Assembly (NCBI GenBank): GCA_021730205.1
Contig: CP072533.1
Location: 959,380 to 1,023,379, forward strand
DNA: 64,000 nt
Source of the DNA: Candidatus Ruthia sp. Cpac_8_S14
GTDB taxonomy: Bacteria; Pseudomonadota; Gammaproteobacteria; PS1; Pseudothioglobaceae
Reading direction: 5' to 3'
Position 1 is the first letter of the stretch, and each line of letters begins with the position of its first letter. This document shows, in pieces, positions 17,963 through 27,800 of the stretch. The notes under the pieces were generated by a model. It made no database searches. It was not told the origin of the DNA and worked only from the letters and a program-made list of their open reading frames with translations. The position numbers were made by a program, and so were the translations under genes.

Positions 17963-19009
17963 TTAAACCATCCACTCTTTTTGGATTTCATCAGCAGAAA
18001 ACGGTTTAACGCTTAATTGTTGTACCACGTCAACATTGAGTTTAACCTCCACATTAACTAACTTTTCTTCTCTACCTTGGGAGTAGCGTGCTAGTATTTT
18101 AGCGGCAATTTGCAAGTCTTCTTGATTTGGCTCACCATCAATTAATGCCAAAGGACCATTACAACTGGTCGGATACAAATTGGCATATTGATTACGATAG
18201 CCTTCTAGGAATTTAACTTCGCTTTCTTCACGGGCAACAATCATTTTAAAATATGGGTTTGGGCGAATGTGTCTGCCAACCTTGAGCATCATTAAATCAT
18301 CCAGTTGATAATCACGATTGCCACGCGATTGCCACATATCGACCAGTTTATCTGAATATTGTTTATCGGTTAGAAAACAACAACCGCCTGCCGGGGTGGC
18401 GTAATCATTAAAACCATATTCTTTTGCTAAAGCCATTTGTGGTTTACGTGTACGCCCTGAAAAATCCAGTAATTTTTCTCTGTCCACCCAACCTTCAAGT
18501 TCTGCTTTGGCGGCTGGTAAATGTTTTGCGCATAAGGGTCTTAGGAGTAGATCATTTGCATTTGATTCTGCTTGGACAATGGGCATGATCTCGCGGCGCT
18601 GTGACATGGGACGTTGACCCATAACTTCGCCTGTAATAATAAAGTCAAATTCATGCTCAACCATCCACTCTTTGGCTTTTTTGACCATAAAGCTCTTGCA
18701 ATCTAGACATGGATTCATATTTTTTCCATAACCATGCTTAGGGTTTAAAAGGACATCACGATATTCTTCAATCACATCAATAATATGTAATTTAATACCC
18801 AACTGCTCTGCTACCCATAAAGCATTGTTACGTTTTGGTTTGTCTTTTTTTTGCTTACGAATAGCGTGCGTATGTCCTTCCACACAAAAGCCAGTAAAAA
18901 AATTAATGCCTTCTACATGAATGTCTTGATTCAGTATTAATTTAGTACTTAATAGCGAGTCTAATCCACCTGAGATTAACGATATAGCTTTAATTTGTTT
19001 GTTTGTCAT
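17963..19009 (-). CDS. PP-loop (AANH) ATPase, tRNA-thiolation-like
   Basis: 348 residues. The N-terminal PP-loop SGGLDS at 13-18 binds ATP for adenylating a substrate, as in MnmA and ThiI. A CxxC (Cys101, Cys104) and a CC pair (Cys210, 211 in TPAGGCCFL) could carry sulfur. It resembles annotated MnmA/TrmU-like proteins but differs from the true MnmA layout, so no gene symbol is given. The start overlaps the stop of the broken prmA by four bases. A DsrC/TusE-like gene is close by on the other strand, hinting at sulfur transfer to tRNA. Confidence 0.7.
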   Translation of the reverse strand: MTNKQIKAISLISGGLDSLLSTKLILNQDIHVEGINFFTGFCVEGHTHAIRKQKKDKPKRNNALWVAEQLGIKLHIIDVIEEYRDVLLNPKHGYGKNMNPCLDCKSFMVKKAKEWMVEHEFDFIITGEVMGQRPMSQRREIMPIVQAESNANDLLLRPLCAKHLPAAKAELEGWVDREKLLDFSGRTRKPQMALAKEYGFNDYATPAGGCCFLTDKQYSDKLVDMWQSRGNRDYQLDDLMMLKVGRHIRPNPYFKMIVAREESEVKFLEGYRNQYANLYPTSCNGPLALIDGEPNQEDLQIAAKILARYSQGREEKLVNVEVKLNVDVVQQLSVKPFSADEIQKEWMV

Positions 19010-19237
19010 GTTTGTTCTAAAATCATTTCTATTTGGTCTTGCAATGAGTCGTTATCAATGGCGATGATTTCTTTTGCACCTAACTTTGCTGCAGCAATTG
19101 CCAAAACACCAGTACCCATAGCATAATCAAATGAGTCGCTAAAAATAATAGACAAAACGTTCAAAGCCCATCAGCACCTCAGAGATGAAATCTGCTTGGT
19201 CTTTGTTTATTCTAAAAGTAAATTGTATCCAGTCCAT
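19006..19237 (-). pseudogene. prmA: prmA relic with large internal deletion
   Basis: Starts MDWIQFTFRINKDQADFISE, which matches the N-terminus of ribosomal protein L11 methyltransferase. It then goes through a TAG into a shifted frame reading GTGVLAIAAAKLGAKEIIAI and DND, the SAM-binding motif I and II of PrmA, and ends MILEQT. About 77 codons remain of an expected 290 or so. Most of the N-terminal domain and the C-terminal half of the methylase fold are missing. The TGA overlaps the ATG of the PP-loop gene (ATGA), so the end of the gene may be kept for that coupling. Confidence 0.7.
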
Positions 19238-19395
19238 AGCAGATAAATTATACCTTACAGAATAACTGCTAATGTCTAGTCGCACAATCTCTTTACAGCC
19301 TTGATGGATATTTTTATAAAAACCAAGTAAAAAATTAAGGTATAAGGTATTAGGTATAATGAGTTCATTATTTAACAAAATAACAAGGTAATAAA

Positions 19396-19686
19396 ATGGG
19401 ACTAGAAAGAACAGGCAATGGTTACTTAGTTGATCCAACAATTTGGACGCAAGACATTATGCATGAAATGGCCAAAGAAGATGACATTGAATTAACTGAA
19501 AGCATGGTTAATCAAATTCTTGTGGCTAAAGAGTATTTTGAAGAAAACTCATCAGTACCGCCCATTAGAACTTTTGCCAAAGTTGTCGGCATTGATAAAA
19601 AAATCCTATTTAAAGAATGGCTAACTGGCCCGATGAAACCTATTACCAAATACGGTGGTATGCCTCAACCAACAGGTTGTGTTTGA
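19396..19686 (+). CDS. Second DsrC/TusE-family sulfur carrier
   Basis: 96 residues. The family start (GYLVDPTIWTQDIMHEMAKE) and end (YGGMPQPTGCV) are clear. The penultimate Cys95 is the sulfur-carrying CysA. The position of CysB is occupied by other residues, so it cannot form the DsrC disulfide. This is the TusE pattern, which suggests a sulfur donor for tRNA thiolation or a regulatory role and not the DsrAB cycle. It is a single gene convergent with alaS. The PP-loop protein on the opposite strand is a plausible partner. Confidence 0.88.
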   Translation: MGLERTGNGYLVDPTIWTQDIMHEMAKEDDIELTESMVNQILVAKEYFEENSSVPPIRTFAKVVGIDKKILFKEWLTGPMKPITKYGGMPQPTGCV

Positions 19687-19704
19687 TCTCTAACTTAACA
19701 TGAA

Positions 19705-22305
19705 TTAAATTAATAATTTAACTGAAGCAAGCGCCTTGGTTAAATGCTCAGGCTGAGTACCGCCGCCTTGTGCCATATCTGGGCGACCACCGCCTTTCCC
19801 ACCAACTTGCTCTGCAACATAGTTAAGAATTTTCCCAGCTTTATATTGCTTAGTTAAATCTTTTGTTACGCCTGCAACTAAGGATACTTTATCATTATTT
19901 ACTACTGCTAATACGATAACAGCCGAGCCTAACTTATCTTTGAGTTTATCGGCAATATCACGCAAATCTTTGCCACTCACCCCTTCTACGACAGTTGATA
20001 GTAATTTAATACCCTTTACCTCTTGAACTTGTTCAACCAAATCATCACCTTGGTTGCTGGCTAATTGTTTTTGGAAAATGGCTAATTGTTTTTCTAATTC
20101 TTTTTGCTGTTTAATCAATTGCGTGACTTTTTCTACCACTTGTACGTTGCTTGACTTGGTTATTTGTGCAATTTCATTCAAGCTATTTTGTGTTTGATTA
20201 TCAAATTGATATGCATCATAGCCTGTTAACGCTTCAATACGACGCACACCAGCAGAAACACCGCTTTCTGAGATAATTCTAAAAAGTCCAATATCACCAA
20301 GTTGGCGCACGTGAGTGCCACCACACAATTCTACTGAAAAATCATCTTTACCCATGGTTAAAACACGCACAATATCGCCGTATTTTTCACCAAATAGTGC
20401 CATTGCACCTTTCTTTTTTGCATTTTCAATATTGGTAATATCGGTGTGTACTTTTGTATTTCCTAAAATTTTACGATTAACCATGCTTTCAATCTTTTCT
20501 AAATCTGACTTAGTAATCACCTCATCATGCGAGAAATCAAAACGCAGTTTTTCACTATCAACCAAAGAGCCTTTTTGCATTACTGCCTCACCCAGTACAA
20601 TGCGAAGTGCGGCGTGTAATAAATGCGTTGCTGAGTGGTTCCTAGCAATACATTTGCGAGATTTTTTATCAACATTAGCTTGTACCGCATCACCCACTTT
20701 TAAAACACCCTTATTTAGAACACCGTGATGCTCAAATGCACCTGATTTTTGCTTATTCGTATGACCCACTCTAAACTCAACTTGCGCATTAGATAACACA
20801 CCACTATCGCCAATTTGGCCGCCTGATTCGGCATAAAAACTTGACTGAGTTAAAACAACAACACCATGCCCACCTGCTTCAATTTTTTCAACCAGTTTTC
20901 CATCTTTAACAAATGCTTGAATTGAAGAAACATTCTCTAACTGTTCATAACCTAGAAACTCAGTTGCTTCACTAATATCAACCCCTCTTTTCGATATTTT
21001 AAAATCACCTGTTTGTCGGGCACGGTCTCTTTGTTTGGTCATTTCAATCTCAAAACCTAACATGTCAATGGTTAAATTACGCTCACGAGCAATGTCTGCT
21101 GTTAAGTCCACTGGGAAGCCATAAGTGTCGTAAAGTTTAAAGACTGTTTTGCCATCAATTTCACTACCTTTAAGGCTGATAATTGCCTCTTCTAAGAGAA
21201 TCATGCCTTGGTCTAGCGTTTGTGCAAAACGCTGTTCTTCGCGCTTTAGTATTTTTTCAACTTTGGGCAAAGCTTGTTTTAATTCTGGGTAAGCATCTTT
21301 AAATTCCAGTGCTAATACTGGCGCTAAACGGTAGAAAAACACTTTATCAATACCCATCTTATGTCCATGACGAATACCGCGACGAACAATACGACGAAGC
21401 ACGTAACCCCTACCTTCATTTGAAGGAATAACACCATCAACAATCATAAAAGCAGCAGAACGAATATGATCAGCAATCACACGCACCGAGGCATTGTCAT
21501 TTTTAATATTATTGGATTTAAGTGTTGTTAAATTCACGACAGCTTTGATCAGGCTTTGAAAGTCATCTGTATCGTAATTGTTATTCTTGTGTTGTAACAC
21601 AGCTGTTAAACGCTCCAAGCCCATACCCGTGTCTACACAAGGTGCGACCAATGGTTTTAAATAACCATCTTCTTGTTTGTCAAATTGTGTAAATACCAAG
21701 TTCCAAATTTCAATATATCGGTCGCCATCTTCATCAGCGTGCCCTGGCGGGCCACCAGCAATATGCTCACCATGGTCGTAAAAAATCTCACTTGATGGAC
21801 CGCATGGACCTGTATCACCCATTTGCCAAAAATTATCTTTAGCACCACAACGAGAAATGCGATTTTTAGGAAAGCCGATTTCATTTATCCAAATATTTTC
21901 TGCCTCATCATCCTCTTCAAACACACTCACCCAAAGCTTTTCTTTGGGTAGGTTTAACTCTTTTGTAAGAAATTCCCAAGCATAATGGATGGCTTCACGC
22001 TTAAAGTAATCGCCAAAACTAAAATTACCCAGCATTTCAAAAAAAGTATGGTGGTGCGCTGTGTAACCAACATTTTCAAGATCATTGTGCTTGCCACCAG
22101 CACGCACACAACGCTGAACAGATACAGCACGTTTGTATGGGCGTTTCCCTGCACCACTAAAGACATCCTTAAATGGTACCATGCCAGAATTAACAAACAA
22201 TAAAGTCTTGTCATTGTGAGGGATAAGTGATGCACTAGGTTCAATCGTATGACCTTTGGACTCAAAATAATCTAAGAATTTTTGTCTAATTTGCGCGGTT
22301 TTCAT
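19705..22305 (-). CDS. alaS: Alanyl-tRNA synthetase
   Basis: 866 residues, slightly shorter than the 876 of E. coli. The class II catalytic core is at the N-terminus. The editing domain carries the zinc ligands HSATHLLHA and CGGTHV. A coiled coil near residues 700-740 and the DHHA1-type C-terminal domain ending GGGRPDMAQGGG complete it. No break was seen. The ATG is 48 bases from the yciO stop on the same strand, and an ORF-free gap separates the gene end from the convergent dsrC-like gene. Confidence 0.98.
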   Translation of the reverse strand: MKTAQIRQKFLDYFESKGHTIEPSASLIPHNDKTLLFVNSGMVPFKDVFSGAGKRPYKRAVSVQRCVRAGGKHNDLENVGYTAHHHTFFEMLGNFSFGDYFKREAIHYAWEFLTKELNLPKEKLWVSVFEEDDEAENIWINEIGFPKNRISRCGAKDNFWQMGDTGPCGPSSEIFYDHGEHIAGGPPGHADEDGDRYIEIWNLVFTQFDKQEDGYLKPLVAPCVDTGMGLERLTAVLQHKNNNYDTDDFQSLIKAVVNLTTLKSNNIKNDNASVRVIADHIRSAAFMIVDGVIPSNEGRGYVLRRIVRRGIRHGHKMGIDKVFFYRLAPVLALEFKDAYPELKQALPKVEKILKREEQRFAQTLDQGMILLEEAIISLKGSEIDGKTVFKLYDTYGFPVDLTADIARERNLTIDMLGFEIEMTKQRDRARQTGDFKISKRGVDISEATEFLGYEQLENVSSIQAFVKDGKLVEKIEAGGHGVVVLTQSSFYAESGGQIGDSGVLSNAQVEFRVGHTNKQKSGAFEHHGVLNKGVLKVGDAVQANVDKKSRKCIARNHSATHLLHAALRIVLGEAVMQKGSLVDSEKLRFDFSHDEVITKSDLEKIESMVNRKILGNTKVHTDITNIENAKKKGAMALFGEKYGDIVRVLTMGKDDFSVELCGGTHVRQLGDIGLFRIISESGVSAGVRRIEALTGYDAYQFDNQTQNSLNEIAQITKSSNVQVVEKVTQLIKQQKELEKQLAIFQKQLASNQGDDLVEQVQEVKGIKLLSTVVEGVSGKDLRDIADKLKDKLGSAVIVLAVVNNDKVSLVAGVTKDLTKQYKAGKILNYVAEQVGGKGGGRPDMAQGGGTQPEHLTKALASVKLLI

Positions 22306-22353
22306 TTTGCCAAAAGTGCTTGATAAAAAGTGCGCATTATACGCCGTAAAAGC

Positions 22354-22983
22354 CTATACAATGAGGGAAGTGTCTCCTGCACCTTGGCGAATAATATCAG
22401 CACCACCTGAAGATAAATCAATCACAGTGGTTGGTTCTGGTAGACAATAGCCCCCATCAATAATCACATCTACATGCTTTTCTAATGCACCGCGCACATC
22501 GTCAATATCAAAAAATTCGCAATCTTTAATAATTAATGACACGCTCATCATTGGCTCATTTAATGCATCTAATAAAGCCTGCACCACACTATGATTAGAC
22601 ACCCTAAGGCCAATGGTTTTTTTCTTAGCATGTAACAAGCGATTAGGTACGTCACGTGCACCTTGTAAGATAAATGTGTATGCACCAGGTAGGATTTTCT
22701 TGAGCAATCTAAAAGAAGTATTATCTAGTTTGGCATATTCACCGATATGCGCTAAATTACGCATCATCAAGGTAAAGTGATGTTGTTTTGAAAGATTGCG
22801 AATGCGCCTAATACGCTCTAATCCATTCTTATTACCCAGTGCTGTTCCTAACGCATAGCCAGAATCTGTTGGATAGGCAATCACTGTACCACGATGTAGC
22901 TCATCAACCACCTGTTCAACCAAGCGTGGTTGCGGGTTTTTTGAATGAATTTCTAATAATTTTGCCATGTCCAATTTCTCCAT
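22354..22983 (-). CDS. yciO: YciO-type Sua5/YrdC-family protein
   Basis: 209 residues of the Sua5/YrdC fold. The family makes threonylcarbamoyl-AMP for tRNA t6A, but YciO proteins are a side branch with weaker or unclear activity. The PTDSGYALG nucleotide site, the KQHHFTLMMRN loop and the PGAYTFIL block are visible. The start overlaps the end of the broken yciV by 31 bases. A second ATG five codons in is also possible. The yciV-yciO pairing is common in gammaproteobacteria, and here only the second gene survives. Confidence 0.85.
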   Translation of the reverse strand: MEKLDMAKLLEIHSKNPQPRLVEQVVDELHRGTVIAYPTDSGYALGTALGNKNGLERIRRIRNLSKQHHFTLMMRNLAHIGEYAKLDNTSFRLLKKILPGAYTFILQGARDVPNRLLHAKKKTIGLRVSNHSVVQALLDALNEPMMSVSLIIKDCEFFDIDDVRGALEKHVDVIIDGGYCLPEPTTVIDLSSGGADIIRQGAGDTSLIV

Positions 22984-23796
22984 ACTGCTTGCTCAAAATT
23001 GAGCAAATCCTGCAAAAAACCCATTCTCACTCTTTGATTTGGCCAGACATGATAATCAGAACCATTTGACGCTAACAAGCCTAGTTCATTCGCCCATTGA
23101 CTAACAAGTATGATTTCATCAGCGCTACTTGTAGCTGTTACCACTTCAATCCCATCACAAGCATTAACAGCCAAATCATTCATCATGCGTTTAATTTTAG
23201 TATATGTCATTCTATAACGAAAAGGATGTGTCAGCATCCGTTCACACCACCTGCGCCACGTATCCATCCAATCACCTCATCAAATTACGCCCACTTAACA
23301 CCCGCATTACCTGGCTTTTTACTTACTAAAAAACGTCTGAATACTGATTTCATATCCTTACAAATGCCTTCTTGAATCAGCATTTGAGCAAAATGTGTAC
23401 AAGTAATCATATTTGTTCTAGCAAGCGCTTTGGTTTCTTCCATGGCGCCAATAATGCCAGCTTCCACCCAAGCTACGCGCTATTTTTTCGCTGCGAATTT
23501 CTCGAAGCTACTGATGCTTTTTAAGTCCAGCCTGTAATATCTTGTTATTTGGATCGATTTTTAGCCCAAGAATGTGGATTGTCATGTTGTTCCATATGGC
23601 TGGTATTTCAATACCAAATACAAATTGTAAATTTAATCTATTCGCCTCAAGACTAGCCTCAACAAGTCCGTCAATCGTATTATAATCTGTTAGTGCAAAT
23701 ACATTGTATTTTTGTTTTTTTAATCAAGCGCACCATTTCAGTAGGTGATAAAATCCTATCTGAATAGTACGAGTGATTGTGTAAGTCAATAACCAT
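22953..23796 (-). pseudogene. yciV: yciV/trpH-type PHP phosphoesterase, broken
   Basis: Fragments read in order. The start MVIDLHNHSYYSDRILSPTE holds the PHP metal motif HNHSYYSD. In the middle come VEAGIIGAMEETKALAR and MITCTHFAQMLIQEGICKDM. The C-terminal piece DGIEVVTATSS and GLLASNGSDYH carries the last metal ligands. At least two stops and frameshifts between 23460 and 23720 and a stop near 23282 break it. Homologues remove 5' nucleotides from short RNA and pAp. Loss of this gene removes one route of RNA-end trimming or pAp disposal. Confidence 0.7.
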
Positions 23797-23877
23797 AAGT
23801 TGTTTATTATAATCTATCTGTTTTGTTAGCGTAATTAGCTATAATTTCAGCCATAACTATTTAATACAATCAACACA

Positions 23878-25725
23878 ATGTGCGGAATCGTTGGCGGCAT
23901 CTGTAAGGACAATATTACCCCAGTTCTACTTAGTGGGTTAAAACGCTTAGAGTATCGCGGGTATGATTCAGCAGGTGTTGTGGTCTTGTCAAATGACAAT
24001 AAACTAAGTCGTGCACGTGCAGTAGGCAAGGTGATTAACCTTGAAATTGACATTCAAAAACAAAGCCCGAAAATACAAGGTGGTACTGGTATTGCGCACA
24101 CTCGTTGGGCAACTCATGGCGAGCCATCAACACAAAATGCTCATCCACATATTTGTTTTGACACGGTTAGTGTTGTACATAACGGCATTATCGAAAACTT
24201 TCTTAAACTCAAGCAAGAACAAAAAGCACAAGGTTATGCCTTTACTTCAGATACCGATACCGAAGTGATTGTTCACAGTATCCATCAAGCTCTGAAAACG
24301 TCAGAAAATTTACTTAAAGCTACTCAAAAAGCCGTTCAAACCTTTGAAGGGGCTTATGGTTTAGGGGTGGTATCATCAGAATACCCAGGGCATATCGTTG
24401 TTGCTAGAAGTGGCTCGCCACTCATTATAGGCATCAGTGATAAAGGTAATTTTATTGCCTCAGATCAGTTGGCTTTACTGGATATTACTAAGAAATTTAT
24501 TTTTTTGGAAGAAGGAGATATTGCCGATATTACGCTTAATTCAATTAGTATTTACAACAAAAATGGCAAGCAAGTTAGTAGAACCATTAAAACCTCAAAT
24601 CTTAGCAGTAAACAAATTGACCTAGGTAATTATAAACATTACATGCAAAAAGAGATTTTTGAGCAACCGCAAGCAATTCGTGACACGCTAGAATTACGAA
24701 TTACCAAAGACGCTGTATTGCTTTCTGCCTTTGGGAATTCTGCTGAAACTATTTTCACAAATACAAAACACATTCAAATTATTGCTTGTGGCACTAGTTA
24801 TAATGCAGGCTTAGTCGCTAAATACTGGCTTGAAGACATTGCAAAAATGCCAACTAATATTGAAGTGGCTAGTGAGTATCGCTACCGTAATCCGATTGTG
24901 CTTGATAACACCCTATTAATTACTATTTCTCAAAGCGGGGAAACTGCTGATACTTTAGAAGCGCTAAGATCTGTCAAAAAGCATCACAAGAATATTCACA
25001 CATTAACCATTTGCAATTGTGCAGAATCTTCCCTGACACGTGAATCTGAGCTGACCTTGTTAACTCACGCTGGCCCTGAAATTAGTGTGGCTTCTACTAA
25101 AGCCTTCACCACACAGTTGGTATCTTTAGCATTGTTGTCAGTTGCCATTGGAAAATGCCATAAACAGGTGGACAAACAACAAGAAGCCTCTATTGTAGAT
25201 GGTTTAAATCGCTTGTCAGGTTTGATTAAGAAAACACTCGAACAAGAAAATCAAATTATTGAACTCGCACAATCCTTTAAAGACAAGTTTAATGCTATTT
25301 TCTTAGGAAGAGGTACAATGCATGCTATTGCCATGGAGGGTGCACTTAAACTTAAAGAAATTAGCTATATTCATTCAGAAGCCTTTCCAGCAGGTGAACT
25401 TAAGCATGGCCCTATTGCTTTGATTGATAAAGACACGCCTGTTATTGCAATTGCGCCTAATGATCAACTATTGGATAAACTCAAATCAAACCTGCAAGAA
25501 GTTAAATCTCGTGGCTCACAAATGATTGTTTTTGAAGATGAAATGTCTAACGTACTACCGATGAAAAGTATGACTGTCATGTCAATCACGCATAATCTTG
25601 GTAGAATTACAGCGCCCATTATTTTTACCATTCCTTTGCAATTACTCAGTTATCACGTGGCACTAATCAAGGGGAGTGATGTTGATAAACCTCGCAATCT
25701 AGCTAAATCAGTTACCGTAGAATAA
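23878..25725 (+). CDS. glmS: Glucosamine-6-phosphate synthase
   Basis: 615 residues. GlmS makes glucosamine-6-phosphate from fructose-6-phosphate and glutamine, the entry to UDP-GlcNAc for wall and lipid A. The N-terminal amidotransferase starts MCGIVGGI with nucleophile Cys2. Two SIS sugar-isomerase domains follow (TISQSGETADTLEALR near 349, and a second near 470), ending KSVTVE. No glmS ribozyme is expected or seen in the short leader. A TATAAT at 23840-23845 may be its promoter. It opens a three-gene sugar block with pgi and galU. Confidence 0.97.
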   Translation: MCGIVGGICKDNITPVLLSGLKRLEYRGYDSAGVVVLSNDNKLSRARAVGKVINLEIDIQKQSPKIQGGTGIAHTRWATHGEPSTQNAHPHICFDTVSVVHNGIIENFLKLKQEQKAQGYAFTSDTDTEVIVHSIHQALKTSENLLKATQKAVQTFEGAYGLGVVSSEYPGHIVVARSGSPLIIGISDKGNFIASDQLALLDITKKFIFLEEGDIADITLNSISIYNKNGKQVSRTIKTSNLSSKQIDLGNYKHYMQKEIFEQPQAIRDTLELRITKDAVLLSAFGNSAETIFTNTKHIQIIACGTSYNAGLVAKYWLEDIAKMPTNIEVASEYRYRNPIVLDNTLLITISQSGETADTLEALRSVKKHHKNIHTLTICNCAESSLTRESELTLLTHAGPEISVASTKAFTTQLVSLALLSVAIGKCHKQVDKQQEASIVDGLNRLSGLIKKTLEQENQIIELAQSFKDKFNAIFLGRGTMHAIAMEGALKLKEISYIHSEAFPAGELKHGPIALIDKDTPVIAIAPNDQLLDKLKSNLQEVKSRGSQMIVFEDEMSNVLPMKSMTVMSITHNLGRITAPIIFTIPLQLLSYHVALIKGSDVDKPRNLAKSVTVE

Positions 25726-25734
25726 AATAATATT

Positions 25735-26970
25735 ATGATTAACACACTAGGCTTTGATTCTGATTTTGACCCTTCTCTTTTAGGTCGAATTATCAATGAA
25801 AGAAAAGAAGTTGGCTATTACAATTTACCCAATCAAGATACTACTTATATTAATAATTACTTAAAACAATTAGACAATCGACAAAATTTAGATAGTATTA
25901 GTGATGTTGTTGTTATCGGCATTGGCGGGTCAAGCTTAGGTGCTAAAGCGGTTTATTATTTTATTAAACCCATTAGACAATTAAAACGAAACTTGCATTT
26001 TATGGATAGCACTGATCCTGTTACTATTGCCAATATTTGCAATAGTCTAAACATCGGCTCAACACATTTTATTGTTATTTCTAAATCAGGTTCAACCATT
26101 GAAACAATTGCGGCTTATAAGCACATTCTTGCAATCACTAAAAGCGCTCAACTTTCGTATTTTCCCTTTACATTTATTACTGATCAAGGCTCGTTATTAG
26201 CGCAGCATGTTCAAAAAGTTGGCGGCTTCATTATTAACATTCAACAAAATATTTGCGGTAGATTTTCGCTCCTAAGCAGTGCAGGTATCATCCCATTGAC
26301 ATTAACAGGGATAAAAATTGATTGCCTGCTAAAAGGCGCTGCGAAGATTAAAGATAGTTTTTTTAATCAAGGCTACATGCAAAATATTTTGCTCAAAAAA
26401 GCAACTTTTTATGCAAAGAACTCTTCAAACTATAATATTAATGCTTTATTTTCTTACACTGATTCACTGAAATATTTTAATGATTGGTACGTGCAATTAT
26501 GGGGGGAAAGCTTAGGGAAAAAACAAAAAAACTCAGCTTTTAATGTAGGTTTAACCCCTATTGGACTAACCGGACCAAAAGATCAGCACTCTTTTTTGCA
26601 ATTATTATCCGAAGGAACACGAGATAAAAGTGTTACCTTTATTAAACTTAAAACTTTTAATAACCATCAAAAAGTACCTGACATTACTTTAGAAAAATTA
26701 GAAACGCTAGACCTAATTAATCAAATTGAATTTTCAACCTTAATTAATATGCAAGCTGATGCCGTTATAGAGTCTTTAAAAGAGCACACAAGAATCCCGC
26801 TTGATGAAATTACTTTGCAAAAACAAGATGAATTCAGCATCGGTCAACTTATTTATTACTATGAATTACTAACATCACTCGTTGGAGATTTACTCAATAT
26901 TAATACCTATAACCAGTCAGGTGTAGAATCTGGCAAAAACATCCTTCTTAAAAAATTACAACAATTATGA
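25735..26970 (+). CDS. pgi: Glucose-6-phosphate isomerase, short form
   Basis: 411 residues, well below the 550 of most proteobacterial Pgi. It retains the SIS motifs VVIGIGGSSLGAKA, STDPVT, SKSGSTIET and the family signature near GLTPIGLTGPKDQHSFLQLL, plus the C-terminal VESGKN. The length and style recall the compact Pgi of epsilonproteobacteria and Gram-positives. It interconverts glucose-6- and fructose-6-phosphate, linking glmS and galU. It begins nine bases after glmS and overlaps galU by four bases (ATGA). Confidence 0.93.
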   Translation: MINTLGFDSDFDPSLLGRIINERKEVGYYNLPNQDTTYINNYLKQLDNRQNLDSISDVVVIGIGGSSLGAKAVYYFIKPIRQLKRNLHFMDSTDPVTIANICNSLNIGSTHFIVISKSGSTIETIAAYKHILAITKSAQLSYFPFTFITDQGSLLAQHVQKVGGFIINIQQNICGRFSLLSSAGIIPLTLTGIKIDCLLKGAAKIKDSFFNQGYMQNILLKKATFYAKNSSNYNINALFSYTDSLKYFNDWYVQLWGESLGKKQKNSAFNVGLTPIGLTGPKDQHSFLQLLSEGTRDKSVTFIKLKTFNNHQKVPDITLEKLETLDLINQIEFSTLINMQADAVIESLKEHTRIPLDEITLQKQDEFSIGQLIYYYELLTSLVGDLLNINTYNQSGVESGKNILLKKLQQL

Positions 26971-27800
26971 TTAGAAAATGTCTTTTCCCAGCAGCAGGCT
27001 TTGGCACTAGATTCTTGCCCGCTACAAAAGCAGTACCTAAAGAAATGCTGCCTATTCTGACCAAACCATTGTTACAATACGCTGTAGAGGAAGCGCTTGA
27101 TGCTGGCATGAGCAATATGGCCATCGTCACTGGTAAAGGTAAACGAGCCATTGAAGACTATTTTGATCGAGCTTTAGAACTGGAAACGCAAATTCAAGGC
27201 ACACAAAAAGAAGTACTACTAAAAGAAATCAATGCTGTTTGCAACAATGCCACTTTTACTTACGTTAGACAAAAACAAATGCTAGGATTGGGGCATGCAA
27301 TTCTCACTGGTGAACCATTAATTGGTAATGAGCCATTTGCTGTTCATTTGGCTGATGATTTATGCACATCAGAAAATGATAGCATACTGACTCAAATGAT
27401 TCAAGTGTACAACAAATATCAATGCTCGATCGTAGCTATCGAAGAAATACCTATGGATCAAACTCACAAGTATGGCATGATTGCTGGTGATTTGGTTGAT
27501 AATACTAATGATACATATCGTATTACTGATATGGTTGAAAAGCCAACGCCAAAAGATGCACCCACCAATATGGCCATTATTGGTCGTTATATCTTAACAC
27601 CAGATATTTTTAATATCCTCAAACAAATCAAACCGGGTAGTAAAGGTGGTGAAATTCAAATCACTGATGCATTACTCACCCAAGCAAAACAAGATCGCGT
27701 GATTGCTTATAGATTTAAAGGCAAACGGTTTGATTGCGGTAGTATTCAGGGCTACGTTAAAGCAACAAACTACTTTGCCAAACAACAAGGTATTATTTAA
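26967..27800 (+). CDS. galU: UTP-glucose-1-phosphate uridylyltransferase
   Basis: 277 residues. GalU makes UDP-glucose for LPS or other glycans. The N-terminal nucleotide-binding loop FPAAGFGTRFLPATKAVPKE and the VEKP sugar-binding motif are present, and the C-terminus contains RFDCGS. The ATG overlaps the pgi stop. Its end converges by four bases with the dead capD gene on the other strand. The substrate glucose-1-phosphate needs a phosphoglucomutase, which is not in this window. Confidence 0.96.
   Translation: MIRKCLFPAAGFGTRFLPATKAVPKEMLPILTKPLLQYAVEEALDAGMSNMAIVTGKGKRAIEDYFDRALELETQIQGTQKEVLLKEINAVCNNATFTYVRQKQMLGLGHAILTGEPLIGNEPFAVHLADDLCTSENDSILTQMIQVYNKYQCSIVAIEEIPMDQTHKYGMIAGDLVDNTNDTYRITDMVEKPTPKDAPTNMAIIGRYILTPDIFNILKQIKPGSKGGEIQITDALLTQAKQDRVIAYRFKGKRFDCGSIQGYVKATNYFAKQQGII

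Noticed and set aside
19139-19441. 100-codon minus-strand ORF taken as one gene
   Set aside because: Only its last 33 residues (from MDWIQFTF) are meaningful and belong to the prmA relic. The rest is antisense to the start of the dsrC-like gene and its leader.
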